Source of the DNA: SURF-24 sp964537965
Lineage (GTDB): Bacteria; Bacteroidota; Ignavibacteria; Ignavibacteriales; SURF-24
NCBI GenBank assembly: GCA_964537965.1
Contig: CAZIDB010000070.1
Location: 1-20,363 of the forward strand
Reading direction: 5' to 3'
Length of the DNA: 20,363 bases
Under the pieces are notes generated by a model that did not search any database, was not told where the DNA came from, and worked only from the letters and a program-made list of their open reading frames with translations. Within the stretch, counting starts at the first letter, position 1; each line of letters opens with the position of its first letter. The position numbers and the translations under genes were made by a program. Below are positions 7,589-15,030 of this stretch, one piece after another.

Positions 7589-8385
7589 ATTGATTTGACG
7601 AGAAAGATGTAAAGAATAAAAATCAAAATAAAAATACCGGCTATAACCAAAACAAATTTTAATGAAATGCTTTTTCCATCTTTTTTAATTTCTGGTTTAG
7701 AAGCCGGGAATAGTTCACTTACTTGTTCTCTTCTGCCATCAAAATAATCTAATTGAATAATCAACTCGCCGTTAATATCATATTTCAAATCTTTTCCGTT
7801 TCTCTGCCCATCTTCAAATGAAATCTGTTCTTTTAATTTTCCGTTCTTATAATAAATCTGAGTCAAACCGTTTTCTTTACCCTGTTTAAAAATTTTTTCT
7901 CCTAACAGTTCACCGGTTTCATAGTAAAATTTTGACGATCCGTCCGGGACCCCTTCTTTATAATTCCATTCGCCTTTAATGCTTCCGCTTTTGTAGAAAG
8001 TCTGTACTAATCCTTCTACTTTATCATCAATATGGGATTTCTTTTCTTTAATTGAACCGCATAGATAATATATTTTAACCGGTCCATTTTTAATACCGTC
8101 TTCATAATTTATTTCTGCTTTAAGTTCCCCGTTTTCATAAAAATATTTTCCCAGCCCATGAATCTGACCGTTACGGTAATTTGTATTGCTCTTTATAATT
8201 CCATCCGGATAATAAAGAATTGAAATACCGTCTTTCTTATTTTCTGTATATTCGGTTTCTTCTTTAAGATTACCGTCTTCGTAATAAAGTTTAACTTTTC
8301 TTTTAAGGTATCCATCAAGCGGAATTCTTTCTTCTTTAAGATTTCCGTTTGAATAAAAACTTTGAAAGACTGCTTCTTTGCTCAT
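7585..8385 (-). CDS. Tail-anchored MORN_2 repeat protein (YwqK-like)
   Basis: Predicted 266-residue protein. Residues 10-225 are nine consecutive units of exactly 24 residues with the pattern [FY]Y-x2-G-x-[LI]-K-x4-[YF]-x2-G-x3-G, the MORN_2 / YwqK-type repeat that forms an elongated beta sheet. Unit 5 is the most divergent (YYLCGSIKEKKSH). There is no signal peptide. A single hydrophobic segment at about 243-263 ends three residues before the C-terminus, so the protein is probably tail-anchored with the repeats in the cytoplasm. YwqK-family proteins have been annotated as antitoxins of polymorphic toxins; no toxin is visible here, so that role is not supported by context. It is convergent with the aminopeptidase gene, and both stop codons use the same TTAA. 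Confidence 0.8.
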   Translation of the reverse strand: MSKEAVFQSFYSNGNLKEERIPLDGYLKRKVKLYYEDGNLKEETEYTENKKDGISILYYPDGIIKSNTNYRNGQIHGLGKYFYENGELKAEINYEDGIKNGPVKIYYLCGSIKEKKSHIDDKVEGLVQTFYKSGSIKGEWNYKEGVPDGSSKFYYETGELLGEKIFKQGKENGLTQIYYKNGKLKEQISFEDGQRNGKDLKYDINGELIIQLDYFDGRREQVSELFPASKPEIKKDGKSISLKFVLVIAGIFILIFILYIFLVKSI

Positions 8386-8478
8386 GTTAACAGATTAAAA
8401 TTTTTCAAATGCAAGATAATTTTATTTAGTGTATAATTTCAAATAGAAAAACTTAAAAAAATATTGAAATGGGGAATT

Positions 8479-8510
8479 TTTGAAATTCCTTTGTCTTTTT
8501 GGTATATTTG
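8479..8510 (+). promoter_or_regulatory. Bacteroidota-type promoter for the UvrD/PcrA gene
   Basis: TTTG at 8479-8482 and TATATTTG at 8503-8510 are separated by 20 bases. This fits the Bacteroidota primary sigma factor consensus (TTTG, then TAnnTTTG about 19-20 bases on). It would start transcription a little over 20 bases before the ATG at 8540, leaving a very short leader without a clear Shine-Dalgarno sequence. Confidence 0.65.
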
Positions 8511-8539
8511 CACACTAAAAATTCAAGTTTGCACATCAG

Positions 8540-10717
8540 ATGAACATTCTAAAATCTTTAAATCCTGAGCAGCGTGCAGCTGTTGAACATTTTGAAGGCC
8601 CTTCAATGATAGTTGCTGGGGCCGGTTCCGGCAAAACGCGTGTTCTTACATACAAAATTGCATATTTAATTGAAAAAGGCTTTGAACCTGAATCTATACT
8701 TGCTTTGACTTTTACAAATAAAGCAGCAAATGAGATGAAACAAAGAATAAAAGAACTGGTAGGTTCAAGCGCCGCCAGGATCTGGATGGGTACTTTTCAT
8801 TCCATTTTTGCCAAAATTCTAAGAATCGAATCAGATAAGATTGGGTACAGAAGTAATTTTTCGATTTACGATACTGAAGATTCTGTTGCTCTTGTAAATA
8901 CTATTTTACAGGAACTGAACATAAGTACGGAAAATATTTCTGCAAGTTTTGTTCACCATAAAATAAGCAACCTTAAAAATCATCTTGTATATCCCAAAGA
9001 GTATAACCAGAATATGGCTTCAACTCCGGTTGAAAAGAAAGTAGCTGAAATTTATGAGGAGTATAATAAACGGCTTGCTGAAAATAACTCAATGGATTTT
9101 GATGATCTTCTTATCAAACCGATGGAGTTGTTTAATCAGAATGATAAGATTCTTCAGAAGTATAAAAAGAAATTCAATTACATTCTTGTTGATGAATACC
9201 AGGATACAAACCGCGCACAATATGAGCTCTTGAAATTGTTGGTTAATACGAAAAGAAATATATGTGTGGTTGGAGATGACGCTCAAAGTATTTATGGTTG
9301 GCGCGGCGCTGATATAAGGAACATGCTTGACTTTGAAAAGGATTTTACAAAAGCAAAAATTTTCCGGCTTGAACAAAATTACAGGTCAACTAAAAAAATT
9401 CTTGCCGCTGCAGATTCGATAATAAAGAATAACAAAGATCAGATTGTTAAAACTCTCTGGACAAACAATAATGACGGCGAACAACTTTCACTGCTTAGAT
9501 GCTCTGATGAAAAGGATGAATCACATCAGATTACGAAGCTTATTAAAGAAGAGATTACAAAGAAGAAATTGCAGTACAAAGATTTTGCTGTTCTCTACAG
9601 GATAAATGCGCAATCCCGTGCTATGGAAGAATCATTCAGAAGAGACAAAATTCCTTATCAGATTATCGGCGGAGTTGAATTCTACAAAAGGAAAGAAGTA
9701 AAAGATATTATAGCTTACCTTCGTGTTCTGAATAACCAGAATGATGAAGAAAGTCTGTTAAGAATTATGAATTTCCCCCAGCGTGGAATCGGTAATACTT
9801 CAATATCAAGAATGATTGCTTTTGCCCGTAAATTAAATTTAACCCTTTTCGATACCATGTCAAGAATCTTTGAAGTAATTGAAGTAAAGGAAAGGATCCA
9901 GAAGAATGTAAAAGCTTTTAAATTGTTACTGGATAAGTATATTGATCTTAAATCTAAGTTATCGGTTGTTGAACTTATGTCTGCGTTGATTGATGAACTG
10001 GCAATCCTGCGAATTTATAAAGAGGAGAATACACAGGAATCAATAGCAAGGTATGAAAACGTACAGGAATTAATAAATGCTATCAGTGATTTTGCAAAGA
10101 CAAGTCCTAATGCCGGTATTGAAGAATATCTTGCCGATGTATCTCTCGTTTCCAACATTGACAGTATGGATGAAAACAACCACGTTACTTTGATGACTAC
10201 ACATAGTGCAAAAGGGCTGGAGTTTCCTGTTGTGTTTATAACCGGGATGGAAGAAGATATTTTTCCACTTGCCCCTAAGTTCAATGCGGATTCAAGGCTT
10301 GAAGAAGAAAGAAGACTTTTCTATGTTGCAATAACAAGAGCAATAAGCAAAGTGTTTATTACATATTCAAGATCAAGATACAGGTTCGGTGAAGTTGCAT
10401 ATCAAAGCAGGTCAAGATTCATTGATGAACTTGATCCATCAACTTACATTGAATTAAACGGTGCCGGTGGAAGGAAATCCGGACGGAGAAGTAAAAAATC
10501 TGATGTTTACTTTGAAGCTTTTGATGATTTTGAATATGATTTTAACCAGGAACAGAAATCATTAAGAGTTGGCAGCCGTGTACAACACGAATTGTTCGGC
10601 AACGGAAAGGTGCTTGCAATTTCCGGGCAGGGAGATATGCAGAAGGTAACGGTTAACTTCGATGATATTGGTTCAAAACAATTACTTGTAAAGTTTGCAA
10701 AACTTAGAATTCTTTAA
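8540..10717 (+). CDS. UvrD/PcrA-type superfamily 1A DNA helicase
   Basis: ATP-dependent 3'-5' DNA helicase of 725 residues, the normal size for UvrD/PcrA, used in nucleotide excision repair, mismatch repair and removal of stalled RNA polymerase or recombinase. Visible motifs in order are the Q motif LNPEQRAAV (7-15), Walker A AGAGSGKT (26-33), LTFTNKAANEM (motif Ia), Walker B with DEYQD (218-222), GDDAQSIYGWRGAD (motif III, 245-258), QNYRST (motif IV), TTHSAKGLEF (motif V) and EERRLFYVAITRA (motif VI). The C-terminal 50 residues (VGSRVQHELFGNGKVL onward) form the Tudor-like domain that in PcrA/UvrD contacts RNA polymerase. The gene starts from its own predicted promoter. Whether it is orthologous to uvrD or pcrA is a naming matter; no feature indicates Rep or AddA. 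Confidence 0.95.
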   Translation: MNILKSLNPEQRAAVEHFEGPSMIVAGAGSGKTRVLTYKIAYLIEKGFEPESILALTFTNKAANEMKQRIKELVGSSAARIWMGTFHSIFAKILRIESDKIGYRSNFSIYDTEDSVALVNTILQELNISTENISASFVHHKISNLKNHLVYPKEYNQNMASTPVEKKVAEIYEEYNKRLAENNSMDFDDLLIKPMELFNQNDKILQKYKKKFNYILVDEYQDTNRAQYELLKLLVNTKRNICVVGDDAQSIYGWRGADIRNMLDFEKDFTKAKIFRLEQNYRSTKKILAAADSIIKNNKDQIVKTLWTNNNDGEQLSLLRCSDEKDESHQITKLIKEEITKKKLQYKDFAVLYRINAQSRAMEESFRRDKIPYQIIGGVEFYKRKEVKDIIAYLRVLNNQNDEESLLRIMNFPQRGIGNTSISRMIAFARKLNLTLFDTMSRIFEVIEVKERIQKNVKAFKLLLDKYIDLKSKLSVVELMSALIDELAILRIYKEENTQESIARYENVQELINAISDFAKTSPNAGIEEYLADVSLVSNIDSMDENNHVTLMTTHSAKGLEFPVVFITGMEEDIFPLAPKFNADSRLEEERRLFYVAITRAISKVFITYSRSRYRFGEVAYQSRSRFIDELDPSTYIELNGAGGRKSGRRSKKSDVYFEAFDDFEYDFNQEQKSLRVGSRVQHELFGNGKVLAISGQGDMQKVTVNFDDIGSKQLLVKFAKLRIL

Positions 10718-10804
10718 TCAGTATTAGACTGACATTAACAAAAATTTCTTTTTGAGAATAAGTATCAAACATAAATTATAATCAACTAAATAGGAGATAA
10801 CGAA

Positions 10805-11848
10805 ATGAGAATAGGAATATTGACGGGTGGAGGAGATTGTCCTGGTTTAAATCCGGTTATTCGTGCGGTTGTTAGAAAAGCAATTCAGAACGGTCATGAA
10901 GTTGTTGGTTTTACAGAAGGCTGGCGCGGATTACTTGAAAAAAAATATATTACACTTGATCTTGAGGCGGTTTCAGGTATTTTACATCGTGGTGGTACAA
11001 TTCTGAAAACTTCACGTACTAATGTATATAAAATTCCTGATGGCGAAACAAAGATTATTGCTAACTTAAAAGAATGCGGTATTGATGCATTGGTTGCTAT
11101 TGGTGGAGAAGATACACTTGGTGTTGCCAATAAATTAGCTAAAGCTGGCGTTCAGGTTGTTGGTGTTCCAAAAACAATTGATAACGATTTAAATTCTACT
11201 GATTATACATTTGGTTTTGATACTGCCGTTAATATCGCAATGGATGCAATCGACAGATTACATACTACTGCAGAATCTCATAACCGTGTAATGGTTGTTG
11301 AAGTAATGGGAAGACACGCAGGCTGGATTGCATTACATGCAGGAATAGCTGGTGGCGCAGATGTTATTTTAATTCCTGAAAAGCCATTTAAGATTACTGA
11401 AGTATGCAATCTTCTTAAGAAGAGACACTCAAGAGGTAAATCATTTAGTATTGTAGTTGTTTCCGAAGGCGCTAAATGGGATACAGATGATAAAGATGAT
11501 GATGGTTCATTCGTGCTTCAAACTATGGAAAAAGATTCTTTCGGTCATGTAAGACTTGGCGGTATTGGTAATTTGCTTGCAAATGAAATTGAAAAACGTA
11601 CCGGTTTTGAAACAAGAACTACAGTGCTTGGTCACATTCAACGTGGTGGTTCTCCAACCGCATACGATAGAATGCTTGGAACACGTTTTGGCGTTTTTGC
11701 TGCTGAATTAGTTGAAGAGAAAAAGTGGGGAATGATGGCTGCATTAAAAGGAACCGATATTGTTGCCGCTCCTTTGGCTGATGCTGTTGGTACACTTAAA
11801 ACCGTTGATGAAGAACTTTATAAAGTTGCCGAAACTTTCTTTGGTTGA
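10805..11848 (+). CDS. 6-phosphofructokinase, PPi-type active-site signature
   Basis: Glycolytic phosphofructokinase of 347 residues, phosphorylating fructose 6-phosphate. GGGDCPGLNPVIRA (8-21), the catalytic TIDND with Asp126 (124-128), MGRHAGW (168-174), PEKPF and LGHIQRGGSP (275-284) place it in the PfkA family, apparently in the group III clade with GGED in place of GGDG. Two residues decide the phosphoryl donor in this family. The position of E. coli Gly104 is Asp103 here (GGEDT) and that of Gly124 is Lys123 (PKTIDND). Asp plus Lys is the arrangement of PPi-dependent enzymes and blocks ATP binding, so pyrophosphate is the likely donor and the reaction would be reversible. A strong GGAG ribosome site precedes the ATG, and a perfect terminator follows 10 bases after the stop. 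Confidence 0.93.
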   Translation: MRIGILTGGGDCPGLNPVIRAVVRKAIQNGHEVVGFTEGWRGLLEKKYITLDLEAVSGILHRGGTILKTSRTNVYKIPDGETKIIANLKECGIDALVAIGGEDTLGVANKLAKAGVQVVGVPKTIDNDLNSTDYTFGFDTAVNIAMDAIDRLHTTAESHNRVMVVEVMGRHAGWIALHAGIAGGADVILIPEKPFKITEVCNLLKKRHSRGKSFSIVVVSEGAKWDTDDKDDDGSFVLQTMEKDSFGHVRLGGIGNLLANEIEKRTGFETRTTVLGHIQRGGSPTAYDRMLGTRFGVFAAELVEEKKWGMMAALKGTDIVAAPLADAVGTLKTVDEELYKVAETFFG

Positions 11849-11858
11849 TAAAATTAAT

Positions 11859-11893
11859 TCTGTCCGGGTAGTTAATATCCGGACAGATTTTTC
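11859..11893 (+). terminator. Rho-independent terminator after the phosphofructokinase gene
   Basis: TCTGTCCGG (11859-11867) pairs perfectly with CCGGACAGA (11879-11887) around an 11-base loop and is followed by TTTTTCTC. It separates the phosphofructokinase from the acylation cluster. I see no gene in the remaining gap up to 12079. A weak promoter candidate, TTTG at 12017-12020 then TAATATTC at 12041-12048, lies before the SGNH gene. Confidence 0.9.
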
Positions 11894-12079
11894 TCTTCCG
11901 AATGACTTCATATCTGGTTACATACTTTTTACAGAGTTGCTCTTCACAAGAACATAATTCATTGCCAATCATTATTACCTGAAAAGATGCTGTCTGCATA
12001 GGCTTTACACTTTCACTTTGATTCTTTTAATTTATTGTTGTAATATTCACGCAGTAATTTTTAAACTTCCGGAGTATTG

Positions 12080-12775
12080 ATGATAAAAAATTACCGTCTG
12101 AATTTAATAATTCTGCTACTGCTTTTGCCGGTCAGTACATCTTTCTCTTTCAGTTACTTTAACATTGCCCCAAACGATACACCGCTTTATAAAAAAAATA
12201 AAATCTACGAACAGCAGGTTGGTTTTTATAATATCTATAAAACAAAACATGCAAAGATTGTTATGCTTGGTAATTCAATTACCTATGGCTGTAACTGGAG
12301 TGAGCTTCTTGGGCGAAACGACATTGTAGGCAGGGGAATTACCAGTGATAACATTGAAGGTTACCTTGCAAGGATAAATTACGTCTTCAAATTAAAACCG
12401 AAAGCTTGTTTTATAATGGGTGGTGTAAATGACATCTTTGCGGGATTTACCGTTGAACAGATTTTCAACAATTATAAAAAACTTGTTGATACTCTTATAA
12501 GCAGAGAGATTAAGCCGGTAATTCAATCAACATTGTTTGTTAATCCAAAGTGGAAAAACACTGAAGGAAAGAATCTGCTTATTACGCAGTTAAATGATAA
12601 ACTAAAAAATCTTGCTGAATCAAAGGAACTTGTTTATATAGATTTGAATTCCCGGTTGATTGATGGTAAAAATCTGAAAGATGAGTTTACGACGGATGGA
12701 GTTCACCTTACCTGGAAGGCTTATAGGATTTGGGGAGAAGAATTAGAAAAAATCCTGTTCAAATTGAAAATATAA
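12080..12775 (+). CDS. Exported SGNH/GDSL hydrolase
   Basis: Predicted 231-residue protein from ATG 12080. A TTG three bases upstream is possible, but the GGAG site at 12071-12074 is better spaced for the ATG. An N-terminal signal or anchor (basic residues, then a Leu-rich core to about residue 20) sends it to the periplasm. The SGNH blocks are complete: GNSITYG with nucleophile Ser66, oxyanion Gly86 in GRGITSD, Asn117 in GGVNDI, and Asp206/His209 in DGVHLT. It is therefore a probable active esterase or acyl transferase. Length and blocks resemble the lysophospholipase L1-like group. Its place in front of an acyl-AMP ligase, carrier protein and MBOAT suggests it acts on O-acyl groups of a surface glycan or lipid, either transferring or removing them. 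The substrate is unknown. Confidence 0.88.
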   Translation: MIKNYRLNLIILLLLLPVSTSFSFSYFNIAPNDTPLYKKNKIYEQQVGFYNIYKTKHAKIVMLGNSITYGCNWSELLGRNDIVGRGITSDNIEGYLARINYVFKLKPKACFIMGGVNDIFAGFTVEQIFNNYKKLVDTLISREIKPVIQSTLFVNPKWKNTEGKNLLITQLNDKLKNLAESKELVYIDLNSRLIDGKNLKDEFTTDGVHLTWKAYRIWGEELEKILFKLKI

Positions 12776-12791
12776 CTTGCCTGGAAATATA

Positions 12792-12947
12792 ATGGAAAAA
12801 GAAAATAAAGCCGGACAACCATTTTTAATCTTCTTAATTACAATAATACTCCTGTTATTACTTTCTCTTCAAACGGGAAACATAAATATTTGGGGTGTTC
12901 AATTAAGAAAAGTTGATATGCTTTCTGATATAAAAATTGATCAATAA
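12792..12947 (+). CDS. 51-aa single-pass membrane protein in the acylation cluster
   Basis: A small open frame of 51 codons fills the gap between the SGNH and ligase genes, 16 bases after the former and 14 before the latter. A short polar N-terminus (MEKENKAGQP) is followed by one strong hydrophobic segment (FLIFLITIILLLLLSL, about 11-26), then a short tail with WGVQLRKVDMLSDIKID. The predicted topology is one span with the tail outside. The tail reads like the start of an extracytoplasmic domain, so this may be the N-terminal remnant of a longer anchored protein. However, no frame continues past the TAA, and the spacing looks intact, so a genuine small subunit is equally plausible. No strong ribosome site is visible. 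Family not recognised. Confidence 0.55.
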   Translation: MEKENKAGQPFLIFLITIILLLLLSLQTGNINIWGVQLRKVDMLSDIKIDQ

Positions 12948-12961
12948 ATACAGAGGGAATC

Positions 12962-14689
12962 ATGATCAAAGAACTTTACAGCAGTAATAGAATTCTCTGG
13001 AACAGATGGTTTGAAAATGCACAAAGAAATCCTGATAAGGATGCAATCATTCATTGGGTTGCGGGAGAAGAACCGTTTAGATGGACTTTTGAATCGTTGT
13101 TAACTCAGGCAGAAAGTTTTGCTGTTAAGCTAAGAGAGAATGGAATTAAACGCGGTGATGTTTGCGCATTAATTATTCGTCACAATAAATATTTCTATCC
13201 TATCTATCTCGCAATTGATTGCGTTGGCGCTATTCCCGCTGTTCTTGCATATCCGAATCCAAGGTTACATCCGGATAAATTCAGGCAGGGAATCGAAGGC
13301 ATGTCTCAGCGTTCCGGACTTGACTGGATATTAACTGAAAAGGAACTTGAGCCAACAATAAGACCCTTGGCAGTAAAAGAGAACAGCTCAATTAAAGGAT
13401 TGTTCTTTCCACTTGAATGGGAAAAGGATTTGGTTCCATCAGGAAAAATACTTGAAGAATTAATTGAAACGCATCGTGATATTAAAAGTACGGATCCGTT
13501 TTTGCTTCAACATTCATCAGGCACTACCGGTTTGCAGAAACCTGTATTACTTTCTCATAATGCAATTTTACAGCATGCTGAATTTTACGGTGAATCAATT
13601 GCACTAAATGAGAATGATAAAATTGTAAGCTGGCTCCCTTTATATCACGATATGGGTTTAATTGCTGCATTTCACCTTCCGCTTGCATTTGGAATTCCTT
13701 CAGTTCAGATTGATACTTTTGAATGGGTCCTTGTTCCTTCACTTTTGCTGGAAGCAGTCTCAAAGGAAAAAGGAACTGTATCCTGGCTTCCTAATTTTGC
13801 TTACAACATGATGGCAGATAAAATTATTGATGAAGATATCGAAGGAATAAATCTTGAAAGCTGGCGCTTGTTAATTAATTGCAGCGAGCCGGTAAGGGAT
13901 GAAAGTCATAAAAAATTTATTACACGATTTAAACAATATGGATTAAACCCAAATTCTCTTTCCTGCTGTTATGCAATGGCAGAAACAACTTATGGCGTTA
14001 CTCAAACCACACCAATGCAGGAACCGGTCGTTTTATCGGTTGACCGGATAGAACTTTCAAAAGGAAATGTTAAACTAAATGGTAACGAAGAAAATGCAAG
14101 GTTGTGCGTTTCCTCCGGTAAAACAATCAAAGGTTGTGAAGTTAGAATTGTGGATGATAAAAGACTTGATTTGCCTGATGGGAGTGTAGGAGAGATTGCA
14201 ATAAAATCTGTTTCAATGTTTGATGGTTATAGGAATTATCCTGAAAAGACTGCAGAAGTTTTAGTTGATGGATGGTATTATAGCGGCGACTACGGCTTCT
14301 GTTATGAAGGTGAGTATTATATTATTGGAAGAAAGAAAGATATTATAATTGTTGCCGGAAATAATATTTATCCTGAAGATATTGAAGATGCAGTTAGTAA
14401 AGTTGAAGGAGTTATACCAGGCAGGGTAATTGCATTTGGTGAAGATGACCCTGAAATGGGAAGTGAACAGATTTCCGTTGTAGCGGAAACTAATATTGTT
14501 GATGAGGATGGACAAAAAAAATTGAAGATGGAAGTGATTAAAGCTGGGATGGCGATGGACGTCTCGTTAAGAAATATTTATTTCGTTCCTTCAAGATGGC
14601 TCATTAAAAGTTCTGCCGGTAAACCAAGCAGAAAAGCCAACAAAGAAAGATTATTAAGTGGTGAAGAAATTAAATGGAGTAAAATATGA
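12962..14689 (+). CDS. FAAL-like acyl-AMP ligase
   Basis: Predicted 575-residue ANL-superfamily adenylating enzyme that would activate an acyl acid with ATP and load it on the adjacent carrier protein. Visible are the phosphate-binding loop LQHSSGTTGLQKP (182-194), SWLPLYHDMGLI (223-234), NCSEPV (306-311), the adenine-side motif CCYAMAETT (335-343), SGDYG with ribose-binding Asp443, hinge GRKKDIIIVAGNN (456-468), and the catalytic Lys554 in SSAGKPSRK. SWLPLYHDMGL, the NxxEPV segment and a SAGKPSRK end are typical of fatty-acyl-AMP ligases rather than acyl-CoA ligases or the D-alanine enzyme DltA. A GAGGG site precedes the ATG. The stop overlaps the carrier protein start as ATGA, which implies coupled translation. 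The acyl substrate is not deducible. Confidence 0.9.
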   Translation: MIKELYSSNRILWNRWFENAQRNPDKDAIIHWVAGEEPFRWTFESLLTQAESFAVKLRENGIKRGDVCALIIRHNKYFYPIYLAIDCVGAIPAVLAYPNPRLHPDKFRQGIEGMSQRSGLDWILTEKELEPTIRPLAVKENSSIKGLFFPLEWEKDLVPSGKILEELIETHRDIKSTDPFLLQHSSGTTGLQKPVLLSHNAILQHAEFYGESIALNENDKIVSWLPLYHDMGLIAAFHLPLAFGIPSVQIDTFEWVLVPSLLLEAVSKEKGTVSWLPNFAYNMMADKIIDEDIEGINLESWRLLINCSEPVRDESHKKFITRFKQYGLNPNSLSCCYAMAETTYGVTQTTPMQEPVVLSVDRIELSKGNVKLNGNEENARLCVSSGKTIKGCEVRIVDDKRLDLPDGSVGEIAIKSVSMFDGYRNYPEKTAEVLVDGWYYSGDYGFCYEGEYYIIGRKKDIIIVAGNNIYPEDIEDAVSKVEGVIPGRVIAFGEDDPEMGSEQISVVAETNIVDEDGQKKLKMEVIKAGMAMDVSLRNIYFVPSRWLIKSSAGKPSRKANKERLLSGEEIKWSKI

Positions 14690-14913
14690 TATCACAAGAA
14701 TTAAAAGAGACAATCTTAAAAGCTCTTAAACTTGAAGATTGGGATATAACTGATGAAACAATTGCTCCCCAGGTACCGGGTTGGGATTCATTAAATCATG
14801 TTAATGTAATCTTAGCTGTAGAGAAACATTTTAATGTTCATTTCAAAAATATAGAAGTGCTAAAACTTAAAAATGTAGGCGACTTACAAAGGCTGGTCGA
14901 TTCCAAAAAATAG
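14686..14913 (+). CDS. Acyl carrier protein
   Basis: Predicted 75-residue acidic helical protein. GWDSLNHVNV (32-41) holds the DSL motif, with Ser35 as the phosphopantetheine attachment site. The overall pattern (helix 1, long loop, DSL helix 2, short helix 3, final VGDLQRLV helix) is that of a dedicated carrier protein. It overlaps the acyl-AMP ligase gene by four bases, so it is almost certainly that enzyme's acceptor. In the Dlt pathway the equivalent is DltC, which presents the acyl group to the MBOAT protein at the inner membrane face. It is unlikely to be the fatty-acid-synthesis AcpP, which normally sits with fab genes. Confidence 0.92.
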   Translation: MISQELKETILKALKLEDWDITDETIAPQVPGWDSLNHVNVILAVEKHFNVHFKNIEVLKLKNVGDLQRLVDSKK

Positions 14914-14916
14914 ATT

Positions 14917-15017
14917 TCTGCGGCTCTCTGCGGTACTCCGAAGCTCTCTATGTAATAAGACTTCCTGAAGAACTTACACAGAGAACCACGGAGGAGACAC
15001 AGAGAACCACTGAGAAG
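14917..15017. repeat. Repeat element with inverted arms and a 21-bp tandem repeat
   Basis: The gap between the carrier and MBOAT genes holds a GC-richer repetitive block. Bases 14976-14996 and 14997-15017 are a 21-bp tandem repeat with two mismatches; the first 14 bases, ACACAGAGAACCAC, are identical. The reverse complement of 14936-14955 matches 14974-14993 at 16 of 20 positions, and the similarity continues outward with one gap, so the block can fold into a long imperfect hairpin with CTTCCTGAAG near its tip. It resembles the CACAGAG/CACGGAG-type dispersed repeats that I recall from many environmental genomes. It may have been inserted between two formerly adjacent genes, and it could attenuate or stabilise the transcript. 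Confidence 0.65.
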
Positions 15018-15030
15018 GAAAACTTTTATT

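Noticed and set aside
7585..8385. Polymorphic-toxin immunity gene
   Set aside because: The YwqK/MORN_2 annotation suggests it, but there is no toxin, Rhs or T6SS gene nearby and the protein is tail-anchored with independent orientation.
10718..10732. Hairpin TCAGT/ACTGA after the helicase gene as a terminator
   Set aside because: The stem is only 5 bp with no adjacent T-run; too weak to call.
12962..14689. DltA (D-alanine-carrier ligase) identity
   Set aside because: Motifs SWLPLYHDMGL, NxxEPV and SAGKPSRK are FAAL-like, and the length (575) exceeds that of DltA (about 500); only the cluster architecture resembles dlt.
14976..15017. Possible CRISPR array or variable tandem repeat
   Set aside because: There are only two 21-bp units directly abutting, with no spacers and no cas genes; an inverted copy nearby points to a dispersed hairpin repeat.
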